NCBI GenBank assembly: GCA_022601195.1
Contig: JAHZIX010000033.1
Coordinates: 1-64,000 of the forward strand
Direction: 5' to 3'
Length of the DNA: 64,000 nt
Origin: Deltaproteobacteria bacterium
GTDB lineage: Bacteria > Acidobacteriota > Thermoanaerobaculia > Multivoradales > JAHZIX01
How positions within the stretch are numbered: the stretch's first letter is position 1; every line of letters begins with the position of its first letter. Under the pieces are notes generated by a model. That model was not told where the DNA came from, did no database searches, and saw nothing but the letters and a program-made list of their open reading frames with translations. Both the position numbers and the translations under genes were made by a program. This document shows, one piece after another, positions 52,019 to 61,069 of this stretch.

Positions 52019-52603
52019 TCATCGATCGCCGTTGGGCCCAGGGGGAATCGGTGGGTGGTAGGTCGGTAAGAGGTGCTCGATCGCTTCGAGGGTGGGTGCC
52101 TGGCGATCTTTTTCTGACAGCACCGGGTTGGTTATCGGCCATTGAATATTGAGCTCCGGGTCATCCCACGCGACTCCGATCTCGTCCTTCTGGTCGTAGA
52201 AATCAGTGCATTTGTATTCCACCTGGGCTCGGTCGCTGAGGACACAAAATCCGTGAGCAAAACCCGGTGGAACGTAGATTTGTCGAAAGTTGTCTGCCGA
52301 CAGATGGGCTCCTACCCAACGCTTGAAAGTCGGGGAGCCGACCCGAATGTCTACGGCCACGTCCCAGATCTCTCCTTCGATACATCGAACCAATTTCCCT
52401 TGAGGGTGAAGGCGTTGAGAGTGGAGGCCGCGGAGAATGCCCCGGGAGGAGCAAGAGTGGTTGTCCTGAACAAAAGTGGCACTGATGCCTCCCTGACGGT
52501 AGCGCTCCGCGTGGTGGCTTTCGGTGAAAAACCCACGTTCGTCTCGAAAGACTCGAGGCTCGACCAGAATGACGCCCTCGATCTCTGTTTTGAGAAAAGT
52601 CAT
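52019..52603 (-). CDS. rfbC: dTDP-4-dehydrorhamnose 3,5-epimerase
   Basis: 194 residues. The cupin core is complete: [34 protein letters not shown] (catalytic histidine in GLH), [36 protein letters not shown], and the DPELNIQWP end region. It converts the 4-keto-6-deoxyglucose intermediate in dTDP-L-rhamnose synthesis. The start MTFLKTEI at 52603 overlaps the rfbB stop by ATGA. The partner genes rfbA and rfbD are not in the window. Confidence 0.95.
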   Translation of the reverse strand: MTFLKTEIEGVILVEPRVFRDERGFFTESHHAERYRQGGISATFVQDNHSCSSRGILRGLHSQRLHPQGKLVRCIEGEIWDVAVDIRVGSPTFKRWVGAHLSADNFRQIYVPPGFAHGFCVLSDRAQVEYKCTDFYDQKDEIGVAWDDPELNIQWPITNPVLSEKDRQAPTLEAIEHLLPTYHPPIPPGPNGDR

Positions 52604-53760
52604 TTGCCAGCTCCCTCGGCCACAGCTTCCGGTTTGGAGGGATCGGAGCTGATCAATCCCAACCGTTGACCCTGGTAGCTGCCTTCTTGAATCCGACGGC
52701 ACCAGGAGATGTTGCTCAAGTACCAACGCACCGTTGCCAGGAGACCCGACGAAAAGTCGTGTCCCGAGGTCCAGTCCAAATCTCTGCGAGCTTTGGAGTC
52801 GTCGATGGCATAGCGCCAGTCGTGACCTGGTCGATCCTTCACGAAGACCTTGAGGTCTTGGTACCGGGAGATGCCCCGTTCTCGTAGGTGGGGGTTCTGA
52901 GCTGCCGGAACTTCTCCTTCCAAAACCTCGCAGAGGGCATCGACCACCTGTAGGTTGGAGCGCTCGCTTCGCCCGCCGAAATTGTACTTCTCGCCCGGTA
53001 CTCCCTGAGTCAGAGCCCGTGAAATACCGTCACAATGGTCCTCGACAAAGATCCAATCGCGCACATTGCTGCCATCTCCGTAGATGGGCAGATCCTTCCC
53101 CTCGAGAGCGTTGAGAATCATCAGAGGAATCAACTTTTCCGGGAACTGAAAGGGACCGTAGTTGTTGGAGCAGTTGGTGACCAGGGTGGGTAGGCCGTAG
53201 GTGTGGAAATAGGCCCTGACTAAATGATCTGCGGCTGCCTTGGAGGCAGCATAGGGGGAGTTGGGTGCGTAGGGGGTCTGTTCCGTGAATAAACCAGTAG
53301 CGCCCAGGGAGCCATAAACTTCATCGGTCGATACGTGGAGGAAGCGAAAACGACTCTGCTCCTCTGGTGAGGAGTGAGGTGCCTGGAGCCGGGCGGCCTC
53401 GAGGAGCTCGAAAGTGCCGGTGATATTGGTTTGAATGAAGGCACTGGCATCATCGATGGAGCGGTCGACATAGCTCTCCGCTGCGAAGTTGAGTACCGCT
53501 GAGGGGCGGTGGCGTTCGAAACAATCACGAACGGCTCTTCGATCGGTGATATCGATCTTCTCGAAGAGAAAACGAGGGTCCTTGGCAATGGTCTGGAGGT
53601 TGTCGAGGTTTCCTGCATAGGTGAGGCTATCGAGGACTACCAGACGAAATTCGCTCTGGGGCTCGATGCCTGGCAAGGCCAGGGTTTGTTGGGCCAAAAC
53701 CTGTCGGACGAAGCTCGAACCAATGAATCCGGCGCCGCCGGTAACGAGAATCGTGGGCAT
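52600..53760 (-). CDS. rfbB: dTDP-glucose 4,6-dehydratase
   Basis: 386 residues, longer than the usual 350 because of a C-terminal extension past residue 350. NAD motif [35 protein letters not shown] (catalytic D-E pair), [11 protein letters not shown] (catalytic Y-K), [20 protein letters not shown] and [15 protein letters not shown]. The [11 protein letters not shown] motif has tyrosine where most relatives have histidine (LAAESHVDRS). It makes the 4-keto-6-deoxy sugar used by rfbC in the same operon, for rhamnose in cell-surface polysaccharide. Confidence 0.95.
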   Translation of the reverse strand: MPTILVTGGAGFIGSSFVRQVLAQQTLALPGIEPQSEFRLVVLDSLTYAGNLDNLQTIAKDPRFLFEKIDITDRRAVRDCFERHRPSAVLNFAAESYVDRSIDDASAFIQTNITGTFELLEAARLQAPHSSPEEQSRFRFLHVSTDEVYGSLGATGLFTEQTPYAPNSPYAASKAAADHLVRAYFHTYGLPTLVTNCSNNYGPFQFPEKLIPLMILNALEGKDLPIYGDGSNVRDWIFVEDHCDGISRALTQGVPGEKYNFGGRSERSNLQVVDALCEVLEGEVPAAQNPHLRERGISRYQDLKVFVKDRPGHDWRYAIDDSKARRDLDWTSGHDFSSGLLATVRWYLSNISWCRRIQEGSYQGQRLGLISSDPSKPEAVAEGAGK

Positions 53761-53970
53761 GAACAGATTCCTAACTTCGACTGAATATTCCTGGTTTGCA
53801 AGGCTTGGCTGAAGGGAAAAGCGGCTAGGTTCGGTCCTGCTGGGCTCGGGAGGAAGGTGGATGGCTGATCGTTTGCCTCCACTCCAGGGCAGCTAATTCC
53901 ATTCAACCCGAGTAGTATAACTTGTGCATCCCGCAGACTTGCCGTGGGATCTCGAGGAACCCGTGGGAGT
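53761..53970. promoter_or_regulatory. Divergent rfbB/uppP promoter region
   Basis: Contains a plus-strand -10-like TATAAC (53916-53921) in a comparatively AT-rich stretch, 50 bases before uppP. A minus-strand promoter for rfbB was not pinned down. Confidence 0.35.
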
Positions 53971-54840
53971 ATGAGTTTTTTCCAGGCCTTTTTCCAACCC
54001 GTCTTGCAGAATATTTTCCAAACCATCGTGTTGGCCTTGGTCCAGGGCATTACGGAATTCCTGCCGATCAGCTCTTCGGCGCACTTGATTCTCGTACCTC
54101 ACCTGTTGGGCTGGCCGGACCAGGGATTACGTTTTGACGTCGCTGCCAATACGGGGAGCCTGCTGGCGGTGGTGTGGTTCTTTCGCTCCGACCTCACTTC
54201 CCTGGCCAGGGAGGGGATGGTGAGTTTGGGGCAACCGATCTCGGCTTGGTCTTCTGAGACCCGTCTCGCTTGGGCTCTGTTTGGGGCCTCTATCCCCGTG
54301 GGTCTTTGTGGAGTGCTTTTCTTTTCCTTCCTTGCGACGGAAGGCCGAGATCTGCGGGTGATTGGGACGACCTCGATTCTCTTTGGTTTGCTTCTCTGGT
54401 GGGCGGACCGAACCGGTCGGCAGACGCGCCCATTGGAAGATCTTCGCTGGCGAGATGCTGCGTTGGTGGGTTTTTTCCAGGCCTTGGCGTTGCTCCCGGG
54501 TACTTCCCGCTCCGGGGTGACCATGACCGCGGGCCTGATGGCCGGTTTTGAGAGGGAAGCCGCGACCCGGTTTGCCTTCCTCCTGGCAGTGCCGGTCGGA
54601 CTCATGGCTGCTGCCAAAGACGCCTGGGAGCTGTGGAGTCACCCGGTGCCGGCGAGGGAGATGGGCTTCCTGTTGCTCGGCGCAGCAGTGTCGGCGATCT
54701 CTGCCTATTTGGTGATCGGCTGGCTTCTCGCCTGGGTTCGCCGACAGAACTTGACCCTCTTCGTCTGCTACCGCCTCGTTCTGGGAGTCGTCCTCCTGGC
54801 CGTGGCATTGGCTGCGGGAACTGGAGCCGGGCCCGGTTAG
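53971..54840 (+). CDS. uppP: Undecaprenyl-diphosphatase
   Basis: 289 residues with eight or so hydrophobic helices. Family motifs: LVQGITEFLPISSSAHL (first half of the active site, conserved glutamate and serines) and ALLPGTSRSGVTMTAGLMAGF (second half, conserved arginine). It recycles undecaprenyl pyrophosphate to the monophosphate for peptidoglycan and O-antigen synthesis, which fits the neighbouring rfb genes. An in-frame GTG lies 27 bases upstream; the ATG was preferred by alignment, although its ribosome-binding site is poor. Confidence 0.95.
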   Translation: MSFFQAFFQPVLQNIFQTIVLALVQGITEFLPISSSAHLILVPHLLGWPDQGLRFDVAANTGSLLAVVWFFRSDLTSLAREGMVSLGQPISAWSSETRLAWALFGASIPVGLCGVLFFSFLATEGRDLRVIGTTSILFGLLLWWADRTGRQTRPLEDLRWRDAALVGFFQALALLPGTSRSGVTMTAGLMAGFEREAATRFAFLLAVPVGLMAAAKDAWELWSHPVPAREMGFLLLGAAVSAISAYLVIGWLLAWVRRQNLTLFVCYRLVLGVVLLAVALAAGTGAGPG

Positions 54841-54883
54841 TCTCGTCGAAACCTAGAGCGTGGCCTAGTTGGGGCGCCCGGGG

Positions 54884-55861
54884 TCAGTCGGTGGCCTGGA
54901 GAGCTTCTCGAACCGCTTCCAGGACCTGGTCATGGAAATGACCGTTGGTGGCGACGATTCCCGTGTTGTTTTTCAGCGTAGCGCCAGCACCGAAGTCCAA
55001 GGGGTGGCCGTTAGAGTCGCTCACCTTTCCGCCAGCTTCTTCCACCAGCAACGCGCCAGCGGCGTGATCCCACACCTTTTCCTGATAGGTGCCGTCGCGA
55101 GGGAGGCGCAAGTAGATCTGTCCCTGGCCGTGGGCGAGAGCGGCGTATTTGCACTGGCTGTCCATGCGCACGGGGGGAGCCTTCATGCCGAGCCCGGCGG
55201 CGATGCGGGCATGGGTTCCATGGGCTGAGTGAGCCGCTTCGACGGATTCCAAGAAAGCTGCCTGGGCCGGTTCGTCCAGGCGGCTGACAGCCATACTGCT
55301 TTGCTGCTGGGAGCTCAGAGAGCGAAGCCGAGCACCTCCTCCGTGGCGTGCAGAGCAAATGACTCCAGGCCCTTGGTGGGGATCCAAGGACAGCTCAGGA
55401 CAACCGAGAACTCCCAGGAGCACCTGACCTCGTTCGATCCAGGCTAGGGCGATGGCATACTGCCCACGGCGCAGGAAGCCCTTGGTGCCGTCGATGGGAT
55501 CTAAGGTCCAATAAGCCTCGGGGAGATCGTCGCTGAGGCTGCACCGGTCAATGGCGTCGAGAACCATCCCACCGGTGGCCTTGGGCGTGATGCTCTTGAC
55601 GGCGTCGATGACCCGTGACCGCTGAGCCTGAGCTGTTTCCGTGCGAAGAAAGTCGGCGTTTTCCTCACCGAGTACCTGATCTTCCGGCAAGGCTTGGTTC
55701 AGAGCGAGGCTAATGACAGCCTGGGCAGCAAAGTCCGCCACCGTCACTGGCGAGCGATCCGATTTGGCGATGGTTTCCTGACTGACCAGCACTCTTTGAA
55801 TATCTTGGACCAGTCCGCAGGCGCGGTGGACGGCTTCGATGGCGATCTTCAAGCGGCTCAT
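54884..55861 (-). CDS. cysQ: 3'(2'),5'-bisphosphate nucleotidase (CysQ/HAL2-like)
   Basis: 325 residues of the inositol monophosphatase superfamily. Metal-binding motifs: LGEEN (glutamate), WTLDPIDGTKGFLRRGQYAIALAWI (DPIDGT signature), and VWDHAAGALLVEEAGG (WDxAAG). The length and the GTKGFLR sequence resemble HAL2-type enzymes that hydrolyse 3'-phosphoadenosine 5'-phosphate, a by-product of sulfate assimilation. GGAG lies 6 bases before ATG 55861; the frame is open 23 codons further. No sulfate genes are nearby. Confidence 0.9.
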   Translation of the reverse strand: MSRLKIAIEAVHRACGLVQDIQRVLVSQETIAKSDRSPVTVADFAAQAVISLALNQALPEDQVLGEENADFLRTETAQAQRSRVIDAVKSITPKATGGMVLDAIDRCSLSDDLPEAYWTLDPIDGTKGFLRRGQYAIALAWIERGQVLLGVLGCPELSLDPHQGPGVICSARHGGGARLRSLSSQQQSSMAVSRLDEPAQAAFLESVEAAHSAHGTHARIAAGLGMKAPPVRMDSQCKYAALAHGQGQIYLRLPRDGTYQEKVWDHAAGALLVEEAGGKVSDSNGHPLDFGAGATLKNNTGIVATNGHFHDQVLEAVREALQATD

Positions 55862-55963
55862 GGGGTCTCCGTTGGTAGCTGGGATTGGAGTTCGGTTCGA
55901 TGGGTGCCGTTCGAAGGAAGGGCTGGTCAAAGAAGTCTAGCAGTCCCGGAGAATCGGAGCTGG

Positions 55964-56626
55964 TTGATAAGGTTTGGAAACATCCCGCAGCTCGAGACCG
56001 TAGGGGAAGTCGACACTAGAGGAGGAGTCGAGATTTCGGAGGCCGCACTGGTTCGACAGGCGCTGGCGGGGGAGCCGGACGCTTTTCATAAGATCGTGGA
56101 AGCATTTCAGCGCCCGATCTATTCCCTGGTGCTCCGAATGGTCCGAGATCCTGCCTTGGCGGAAGACTTGTCCCAGGAAGCCTTCATCAAAGCCTACCGT
56201 CATCTCGGTAGCTTCGATCCGAGTCGAAAGCTCTCTAGCTGGCTCTTCAAGATTGCCCACAACACGACTCTCGACTATCTGCGGCGCAGATCTCTCGATA
56301 CGGTATCTCTGGAGCCGGAAGAGGCTGGGACGAGCGACCACCAACAGTTTCTGGTGGATTTGAAGACCGCGAGCCCGGACAAACGGGTGGAGAGGGCGGA
56401 CATGGCGCAGACTCTCGAGGAGTGTATTGCGCAGCTGCCGCCCCGGTATCGCGAGATCGTGGTGTTGCGATATCAGGAAGGACTGGCTTACCAGGAGATA
56501 GCGGAAATTCTTGATTTGCCGATGGGTACGGTAAAAACACATATCCACCGGGCTAGGCATCAGTTAGCTGGATTTCTTACCGAGCGGGGTCTGGGGCCAC
56601 AGGGCGAGGGGAAAAGCCGTGGATAG
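55964..56626 (+). CDS. ECF sigma-70 factor (RpoE/SigW-like)
   Basis: 220 residues. Region 2: VEAFQRPIYSLVLRMVRDPALAEDLSQEAFIKAYRHLGSFDPSRKLSSWLFKIAHNTTLDYLRRR. Region 4: LPPRYREIVVLRYQEGLAYQEIAEILDLPMGTVKTHIHRARHQL. The start is uncertain: TTG 55964 with GGAG upstream was chosen because earlier codons collide with the divergent cysQ start. Two membrane-protein genes follow in the same direction and probably form one operon with it. Confidence 0.9.
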   Translation: MIRFGNIPQLETVGEVDTRGGVEISEAALVRQALAGEPDAFHKIVEAFQRPIYSLVLRMVRDPALAEDLSQEAFIKAYRHLGSFDPSRKLSSWLFKIAHNTTLDYLRRRSLDTVSLEPEEAGTSDHQQFLVDLKTASPDKRVERADMAQTLEECIAQLPPRYREIVVLRYQEGLAYQEIAEILDLPMGTVKTHIHRARHQLAGFLTERGLGPQGEGKSRG

Positions 56627-56680
56627 GCAACGAAACACCTGTGGCTTGGTTGTCGTAGGGCGAGATATGAGGAGGTTGGA

Positions 56681-57214
56681 ATGACTCAGGAACTAAACCA
56701 AGAGCTGGCGCGCTGGCTGAAGAGTGAGGCAGAACGAGACCTGCAGGAGGCTGATCTCGCCTTCCGCAGCGCTTTTCTTCACCTTCCGGTTCCTGCCGTT
56801 CCTGCTGGTTTTTCCCGTCGTGTACTGTCGGAGGTTGGGCTGCCGGTGAGATCTCGAAGGGATCTGTTTTCTCAGCCCGCGTGGAAGTGGGCGTTTGCAG
56901 CCTTGTTTGCCGGGGTTGGGATTCTCGTCGGCCTACTACCTGTCGCCGCCTCAGGATTGGGGTTGACGATTCGCACCGGCCAAGTCATCAACCTATTCCA
57001 GGCTGGTTTGAGCGCTTTTGTTCAAGTCCTGGCGGGAGGTGCTGGCTGGCTGAAGGAGTGGTTGGCTCTTCCTGGCATGACGATAGATGCCGCTTCTTCC
57101 CCGGTATTTCTGGCAATCTTTTTCGTACTGACATTGGTTTCCTTGGTAGTGCTTCGATGGGTTACAGATTTGACCTTGCGGGGGACGGGAGTGGCATATG
57201 TGGATGCGACCTAA
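56681..57214 (+). CDS. Small membrane protein, possible anti-sigma factor
   Basis: 177 residues. The N-terminal half is soluble (RWLKSEAERDLQEADLAFRSAFLHLPVPAVPAGFSRRVLSEVGL). It is followed by two or three transmembrane helices (WAFAALFAGVGILVGLLPVAASG, then VFLAIFFVLTLVSLVVLRWV). It has no zinc-binding HxxxCxxC motif of classical anti-sigma factors. The N-terminal PxGFSRRVL pattern and the position right after an ECF sigma gene suggest a regulator. GAGGAGG precedes the ATG. It overlaps the next gene by 17 bases. Confidence 0.7.
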   Translation: MTQELNQELARWLKSEAERDLQEADLAFRSAFLHLPVPAVPAGFSRRVLSEVGLPVRSRRDLFSQPAWKWAFAALFAGVGILVGLLPVAASGLGLTIRTGQVINLFQAGLSAFVQVLAGGAGWLKEWLALPGMTIDAASSPVFLAIFFVLTLVSLVVLRWVTDLTLRGTGVAYVDAT

Positions 57215-58955
57215 GACACTTTTTCTGATCGGCTCCCTGCTGGTGTTGCCGGTGGCCACCGGGCTAGCCCCGAGTGCGGCGATGGCACAGGAGGCGGCGG
57301 TCCTGGAGCAGCTCACCGGAGAAGATCTGGATCCTAGCCTTCGGGAAGCCTTCGAAGTCCTCTCTCTAGATAGCGGAGTCGCATTGATCCCTCGGGAACG
57401 ACTCTACGGCATCCGGATGATCGAGCTCGAAGGCTCCATAGCCAAGGTGAATGGTGCCGAGGTTACGGAAGAGGTTTTGGCGGCATGGCTCAAGACCGAG
57501 GCCCAGCCGGTTCTCGACTTGATGGCCCTCGACCCGGAGCAACGCCGCAGGGTGTTGGGGCTGGCCCCGCGAAACGAGGAGACTTTACAGCCCGCAGAGG
57601 CCAAGCCGATTCCCGTAGAGGATCCTCAGGCAGTGGAAGCCGAGGAGCCATCCGTCCCTGAGCCGCAAGCTTCCGATGCTGAGAGCTCGGAGATTCCTAC
57701 GGCGCAGGTCGAAGATTCGGAAGAAGTGGAGCGATCCCCTCCGCCGAGGTCGCGGGATCGCCGATCCTCCTCTCGGGTTTCCTCCGAGGCCAGAATCTCT
57801 GTCGGGGATAGCCTCACCATTCCTGAGGATGAGATCGCCGAAGATGTCGTGGTCGTGGGCGGGGAGCTACGGATCAAGGGAGATGTCGTAGGAAACGCTT
57901 TGGTTGTAGCCGGCCCGGTTTGGGTCGAGGGCAAAGTTACCGGCGACGTAGCCGCCATCGGTGGCCGAGTTCACTTGAAAGAAGATTCTCGAGTTCACGG
58001 GGATGTAGTGAGTATTGGCGGGAGGGTCGAAAGAGACGCCTCGGCTACGGTTCTCGGCGAAGTGACGGAAGTCGCTATCGGCGCTAGCTTATTCGATTCC
58101 AGTAGCTGGATTCGGCGGCCCAATTGGAATTGGCGTCCCCGCTTCGAAAACCCCTTCGGGGGTATCTCCAGCCTAGCCACAGCCTTTGCCGAGATGTTTT
58201 TGCTGGGGCTCATCGTCTGTTTGGTCATTCTGTTACTGCGCCGCCCGGCCCAAAGAGCTCAAGCGGTCATCGCAGAGGAGCCTTGGAAAGCAGGTCTCGT
58301 GGGCTTGTTAGCCCTGGTAGGGTTCTTCGCTATTTGGATTCCGGCAGGCCTGATCATCTCTTTCCTTTTGTGTCTGACCATCGTCGGCATACCCGTGGCC
58401 TTGTTGCTGATTTTTGCCACGATCGTGGCCATGATCGCCCTGCCCCTATTGGGATTCTCCGCTTCGGCTCTGCGGGTTGGCACTTGGATCGACGAGCGTT
58501 TTCCCTGGTCCGTGAAAGGGCTCTATCTGCGAGCTTTCCTGGGAGTCGTGGCGATTCAGATCTGGTCGGCGATCATCGCCGGGACCGAGGGGGGAGGATG
58601 GTTGCTGTTGCTACCCCTTGGCATCATCGGGTTGTTCGGTGTGTTGGCCCGTTTCACTGCCTGGACGGTGGGTTTGGGAGCCGTCCTGTTGACACTGTTC
58701 CGGTCTTCTTCCCTATCAGCTACCAGCACAGGAACGATTCCCTATACGCCACCGGATACGGAAGCTCCCGGTTGGGACCCCGCCTTGGTGGACCTTCCAC
58801 CTCTTCCGGAGGTAGAGATGGATCTGAATCTGGAAACGGACCCGGAGGGCTCAGAGGATCCAGAGGGCTCAGAGGACCTAGAGGACACAGATGAGGGCAG
58901 CGAGCCCAGCTTAGAGGAAGATTCCGATTCGCGTCCTCCAAAAGAAGGGGAGTAG
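57198..58955 (+). CDS. Bactofilin-like (polymer-forming) multi-pass membrane protein
   Basis: 585 residues. Signal peptide ending AMAQEA, a helical domain (30-115), a Glu/Pro/Ser-rich linker (115-190), then a beta-helix segment of hexad-like repeats (EDVVVVGGELRIKGDVVGNALVVAGPVWVEGKVTGDVAAIGGRVHLKEDSRVHGDVVSIGGRV, about 200-280) typical of polymer-forming/bactofilin folds. Four or five transmembrane helices (about 320-480) and a strongly acidic tail with an EDPEGS repeat follow. It probably forms an extracytoplasmic scaffold linked to an envelope-stress sigma factor encoded in the same operon. GGGAG lies 7 bases before the ATG. Confidence 0.8.
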   Translation: MWMRPKTLFLIGSLLVLPVATGLAPSAAMAQEAAVLEQLTGEDLDPSLREAFEVLSLDSGVALIPRERLYGIRMIELEGSIAKVNGAEVTEEVLAAWLKTEAQPVLDLMALDPEQRRRVLGLAPRNEETLQPAEAKPIPVEDPQAVEAEEPSVPEPQASDAESSEIPTAQVEDSEEVERSPPPRSRDRRSSSRVSSEARISVGDSLTIPEDEIAEDVVVVGGELRIKGDVVGNALVVAGPVWVEGKVTGDVAAIGGRVHLKEDSRVHGDVVSIGGRVERDASATVLGEVTEVAIGASLFDSSSWIRRPNWNWRPRFENPFGGISSLATAFAEMFLLGLIVCLVILLLRRPAQRAQAVIAEEPWKAGLVGLLALVGFFAIWIPAGLIISFLLCLTIVGIPVALLLIFATIVAMIALPLLGFSASALRVGTWIDERFPWSVKGLYLRAFLGVVAIQIWSAIIAGTEGGGWLLLLPLGIIGLFGVLARFTAWTVGLGAVLLTLFRSSSLSATSTGTIPYTPPDTEAPGWDPALVDLPPLPEVEMDLNLETDPEGSEDPEGSEDLEDTDEGSEPSLEEDSDSRPPKEGE

Positions 58956-59089
58956 CGCTTCGTTCTGGGAGCTGGACCTTCTAACTTCTCGACCGGGTTG
59001 TGGAGCTGGTCGCTCCTCTCGGGCTGATAGACTTCGGCCATTCCGATTGGCTCTGCTGATCGCTTTCATCCCGAGGGAGACTCGTTTCC

Positions 59090-60028
59090 ATGGCCAAGAT
59101 CCTGATCGTCGATGACGACCCGGACATTCTTTTCCTCCTCAAGAGGTGCTTGGAGAATGCCGAGTTTCAGGTGGTCAGCGTTTCGGACCCGTCCCGAGCC
59201 GTTCAGGTTGCCCGGGAATCTGCGGTAGACGCAGCCGTATTGGACATCATGATGCCAGGGGTTTCTGGCTATGAGGTGCTCCAGGGCTTGAGAAGTCAGC
59301 GATCGACCCAGACGCTGCCGGTGGTTTTTCTTTCCGCTCGCGATGGAGATCAGGATCGAGAGCATGGATTGAGCCTTGGTGCCAATGACTATCTAGCGAA
59401 GCCTTTCCAGGCAGATCAACTGGTGGCTAGCCTCGAGAACCTCCTTCGTGAGCATCTTTCGATCCCAGGTTCTCGAGAGGGTGATCTCGCCGTGTATCGC
59501 GTCGACGGGCTGCTCAAGGGGCTGCAAGAGAGGCGGGAGACTGGAGCGCTGGTACTCGTCGTTACTGAGCAGATGGTTCGGATCCGAATGCACTGCGGTC
59601 AGATTGTCGCTGCCTCTAGTGGGAAAATCACTTTTCCGGACGCGGTTCTGGTAGCTCTCGAGATGACATCGGGGCGGTTTCATTTTCAGGCGACCCCGCA
59701 GGAGAGTGAATCTGACGAGCCGCTAGGTAGAAAACTTCTTCCCTTGGAAAAACAGCTGCTGCTTTGGGCCTGGCTGAATACGGAGCTGGTGAAGCGCTCC
59801 CACTGGCTGCCTCCCTCTGACCACCTTCTTTACAACGGAAAGGGAGCTGCAGTCGCTGGCGAAGTGCCATCGGAGCTACCCGTAAACTCGGTCCGAGCTT
59901 ATTTATCGGAGCGTCCGGGAACGACTAGACCACAGTTAGCTCAAGCTTTGGCTCTGGCTCCCATTCGTGTAGATCTCACTCTGGCTTGGTTAGCAGAGCG
60001 GGCCCTGCTTTCTGTTTCGGAACCCTAG
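59090..60028 (+). CDS. Response regulator with DUF4388 effector domain
   Basis: 312 residues. Receiver domain: ILIVDDDPDILFLLKRCLENAEF, phospho-acceptor in AAVLDIMMPGVSGYE (D53), VFLSARDGD, GANDYLAKPF (lysine). Followed by a DUF4388/PatA-like domain (about 135-205: DGLLKGLQERRETGALVLV ... GQIVAASSGKITFPDAVLVALEM ... FHF) and a helical C-terminus. DUF4388 occurs in gliding and two-component systems of myxobacteria and cyanobacteria. No kinase is adjacent. It is convergent with the next gene, overlapping its tail by 4 bases. Confidence 0.92.
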   Translation: MAKILIVDDDPDILFLLKRCLENAEFQVVSVSDPSRAVQVARESAVDAAVLDIMMPGVSGYEVLQGLRSQRSTQTLPVVFLSARDGDQDREHGLSLGANDYLAKPFQADQLVASLENLLREHLSIPGSREGDLAVYRVDGLLKGLQERRETGALVLVVTEQMVRIRMHCGQIVAASSGKITFPDAVLVALEMTSGRFHFQATPQESESDEPLGRKLLPLEKQLLLWAWLNTELVKRSHWLPPSDHLLYNGKGAAVAGEVPSELPVNSVRAYLSERPGTTRPQLAQALALAPIRVDLTLAWLAERALLSVSEP

Positions 60029-60990
60029 GAGTCTTTTTCCTCGAGAAGCTGCCGCAGCCTTTCCAGGTTGAATCGGGTATTGGGGTCTCTCGGCCTTAGA
60101 TGCAGGGCTTCTCCAAAGGCCTCCGCTGCCGATTTATAGTTGCGCAGCAAGGCTTCTTGAACTCCTAGGGAGAAATGGCTGGTAAAGGCATCCGAGTCGG
60201 TAGAAGGGGCAGCCTCCTCTCCTGCAGGAGGGATTTCCCGGGTGTCGATCTGAGGGGCAGCTGCGATTTCGATGGGAAGCGTGCCTAGGTTCTGGAGCTC
60301 TTTGGGAGCGGCTTGTGCTTCGCCTGCGGCTGCCAACTTTTCCGAGAGTGCAGCAGCGAGCAACTCGAGAGTCTCCTCCTGAATCTGACGTTCCTCCGGG
60401 CGACGGTTCACCTGTCGCGCGGTGGTCGATTGGAGCGAGCTCCGAATCGCTGATCGAGTCGCTGAAACCCCCGTTTGGTCGTCGTAGAAGGCGCTCCAGA
60501 GCTCCCCGTCGATCACCTCGAACAGCGCGTCGCCAGAATTCAACGAACATTGGAGGGCCACGGAACAGTGACCCAGTGCCGTGAACAACAAGTAGTCAGC
60601 GACGCCGTGCTCTCGGGTGAGAGACTCCGCCTCTCGCAAGGCGAGGGTGTGGTCGAGAATCTCTAGGAGGGCATTGGCGGAAATGGGCTTCTGACAGAGT
60701 TGGATGGAAAAGGGGGCCGCGAAGTCTTTCCCGAGATTCTGCTCTACCAGCAACAGAAGGCGTGTGGGCAACTTGAGAGCATCGATCACAGTGAGTAGCT
60801 CGAGGGCCGCTACGGTCAGGTCCTGCGAGTCGAGAACGAGGATATCGGGAGGATCCGATTCGATCAGCTCGAGGGCTTTTTCTACTTCTTCAGTTTCATC
60901 GATCCGCAGGGAGGGTATCGAGATGAGGTGTTGCCGGGCTTTTTGCAGCCTCGAAGAGGCTTTGGCAACGAGTAGGAGTTTGAGTTTCAT
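60025..60990 (-). CDS. Degenerate-receiver protein with TPR-like C-terminus
   Basis: 321 residues. The N-terminal domain has a receiver-like pattern (LKLLLVAKASSRLQKARQHL, DILVLDSQDLTVAALELL, FSIQLCQKPISANALLEIL). The acidic pair at the end of strand 1 is replaced by AK, so phosphorylation is doubtful although the central aspartate and the lysine remain. The middle (DYLLFTALGHCSVALQCSLNSGDALFEVIDGELWSAF) resembles a DUF4388-like domain. A TPR-like motif ends the protein (LLRNYKSAAEAFGEALHLRPRDPNTRFNLERL). It probably acts with the convergent response regulator. Confidence 0.7.
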   Translation of the reverse strand: MKLKLLLVAKASSRLQKARQHLISIPSLRIDETEEVEKALELIESDPPDILVLDSQDLTVAALELLTVIDALKLPTRLLLLVEQNLGKDFAAPFSIQLCQKPISANALLEILDHTLALREAESLTREHGVADYLLFTALGHCSVALQCSLNSGDALFEVIDGELWSAFYDDQTGVSATRSAIRSSLQSTTARQVNRRPEERQIQEETLELLAAALSEKLAAAGEAQAAPKELQNLGTLPIEIAAAPQIDTREIPPAGEEAAPSTDSDAFTSHFSLGVQEALLRNYKSAAEAFGEALHLRPRDPNTRFNLERLRQLLEEKDS

Positions 60991-61069
60991 GGTCAGAGAC
61001 CTCGCTCCGGCCGACCTTCCGGGGGTGAGGTCAGATCATCTGAGAAGTGTGTCGAGAGTGGGAATCCTA

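Noticed and set aside
55694..55963. N-terminal extension of the ECF sigma factor
   Set aside because: It would overlap the divergent cysQ gene, and the extra residues have no sigma-factor features.
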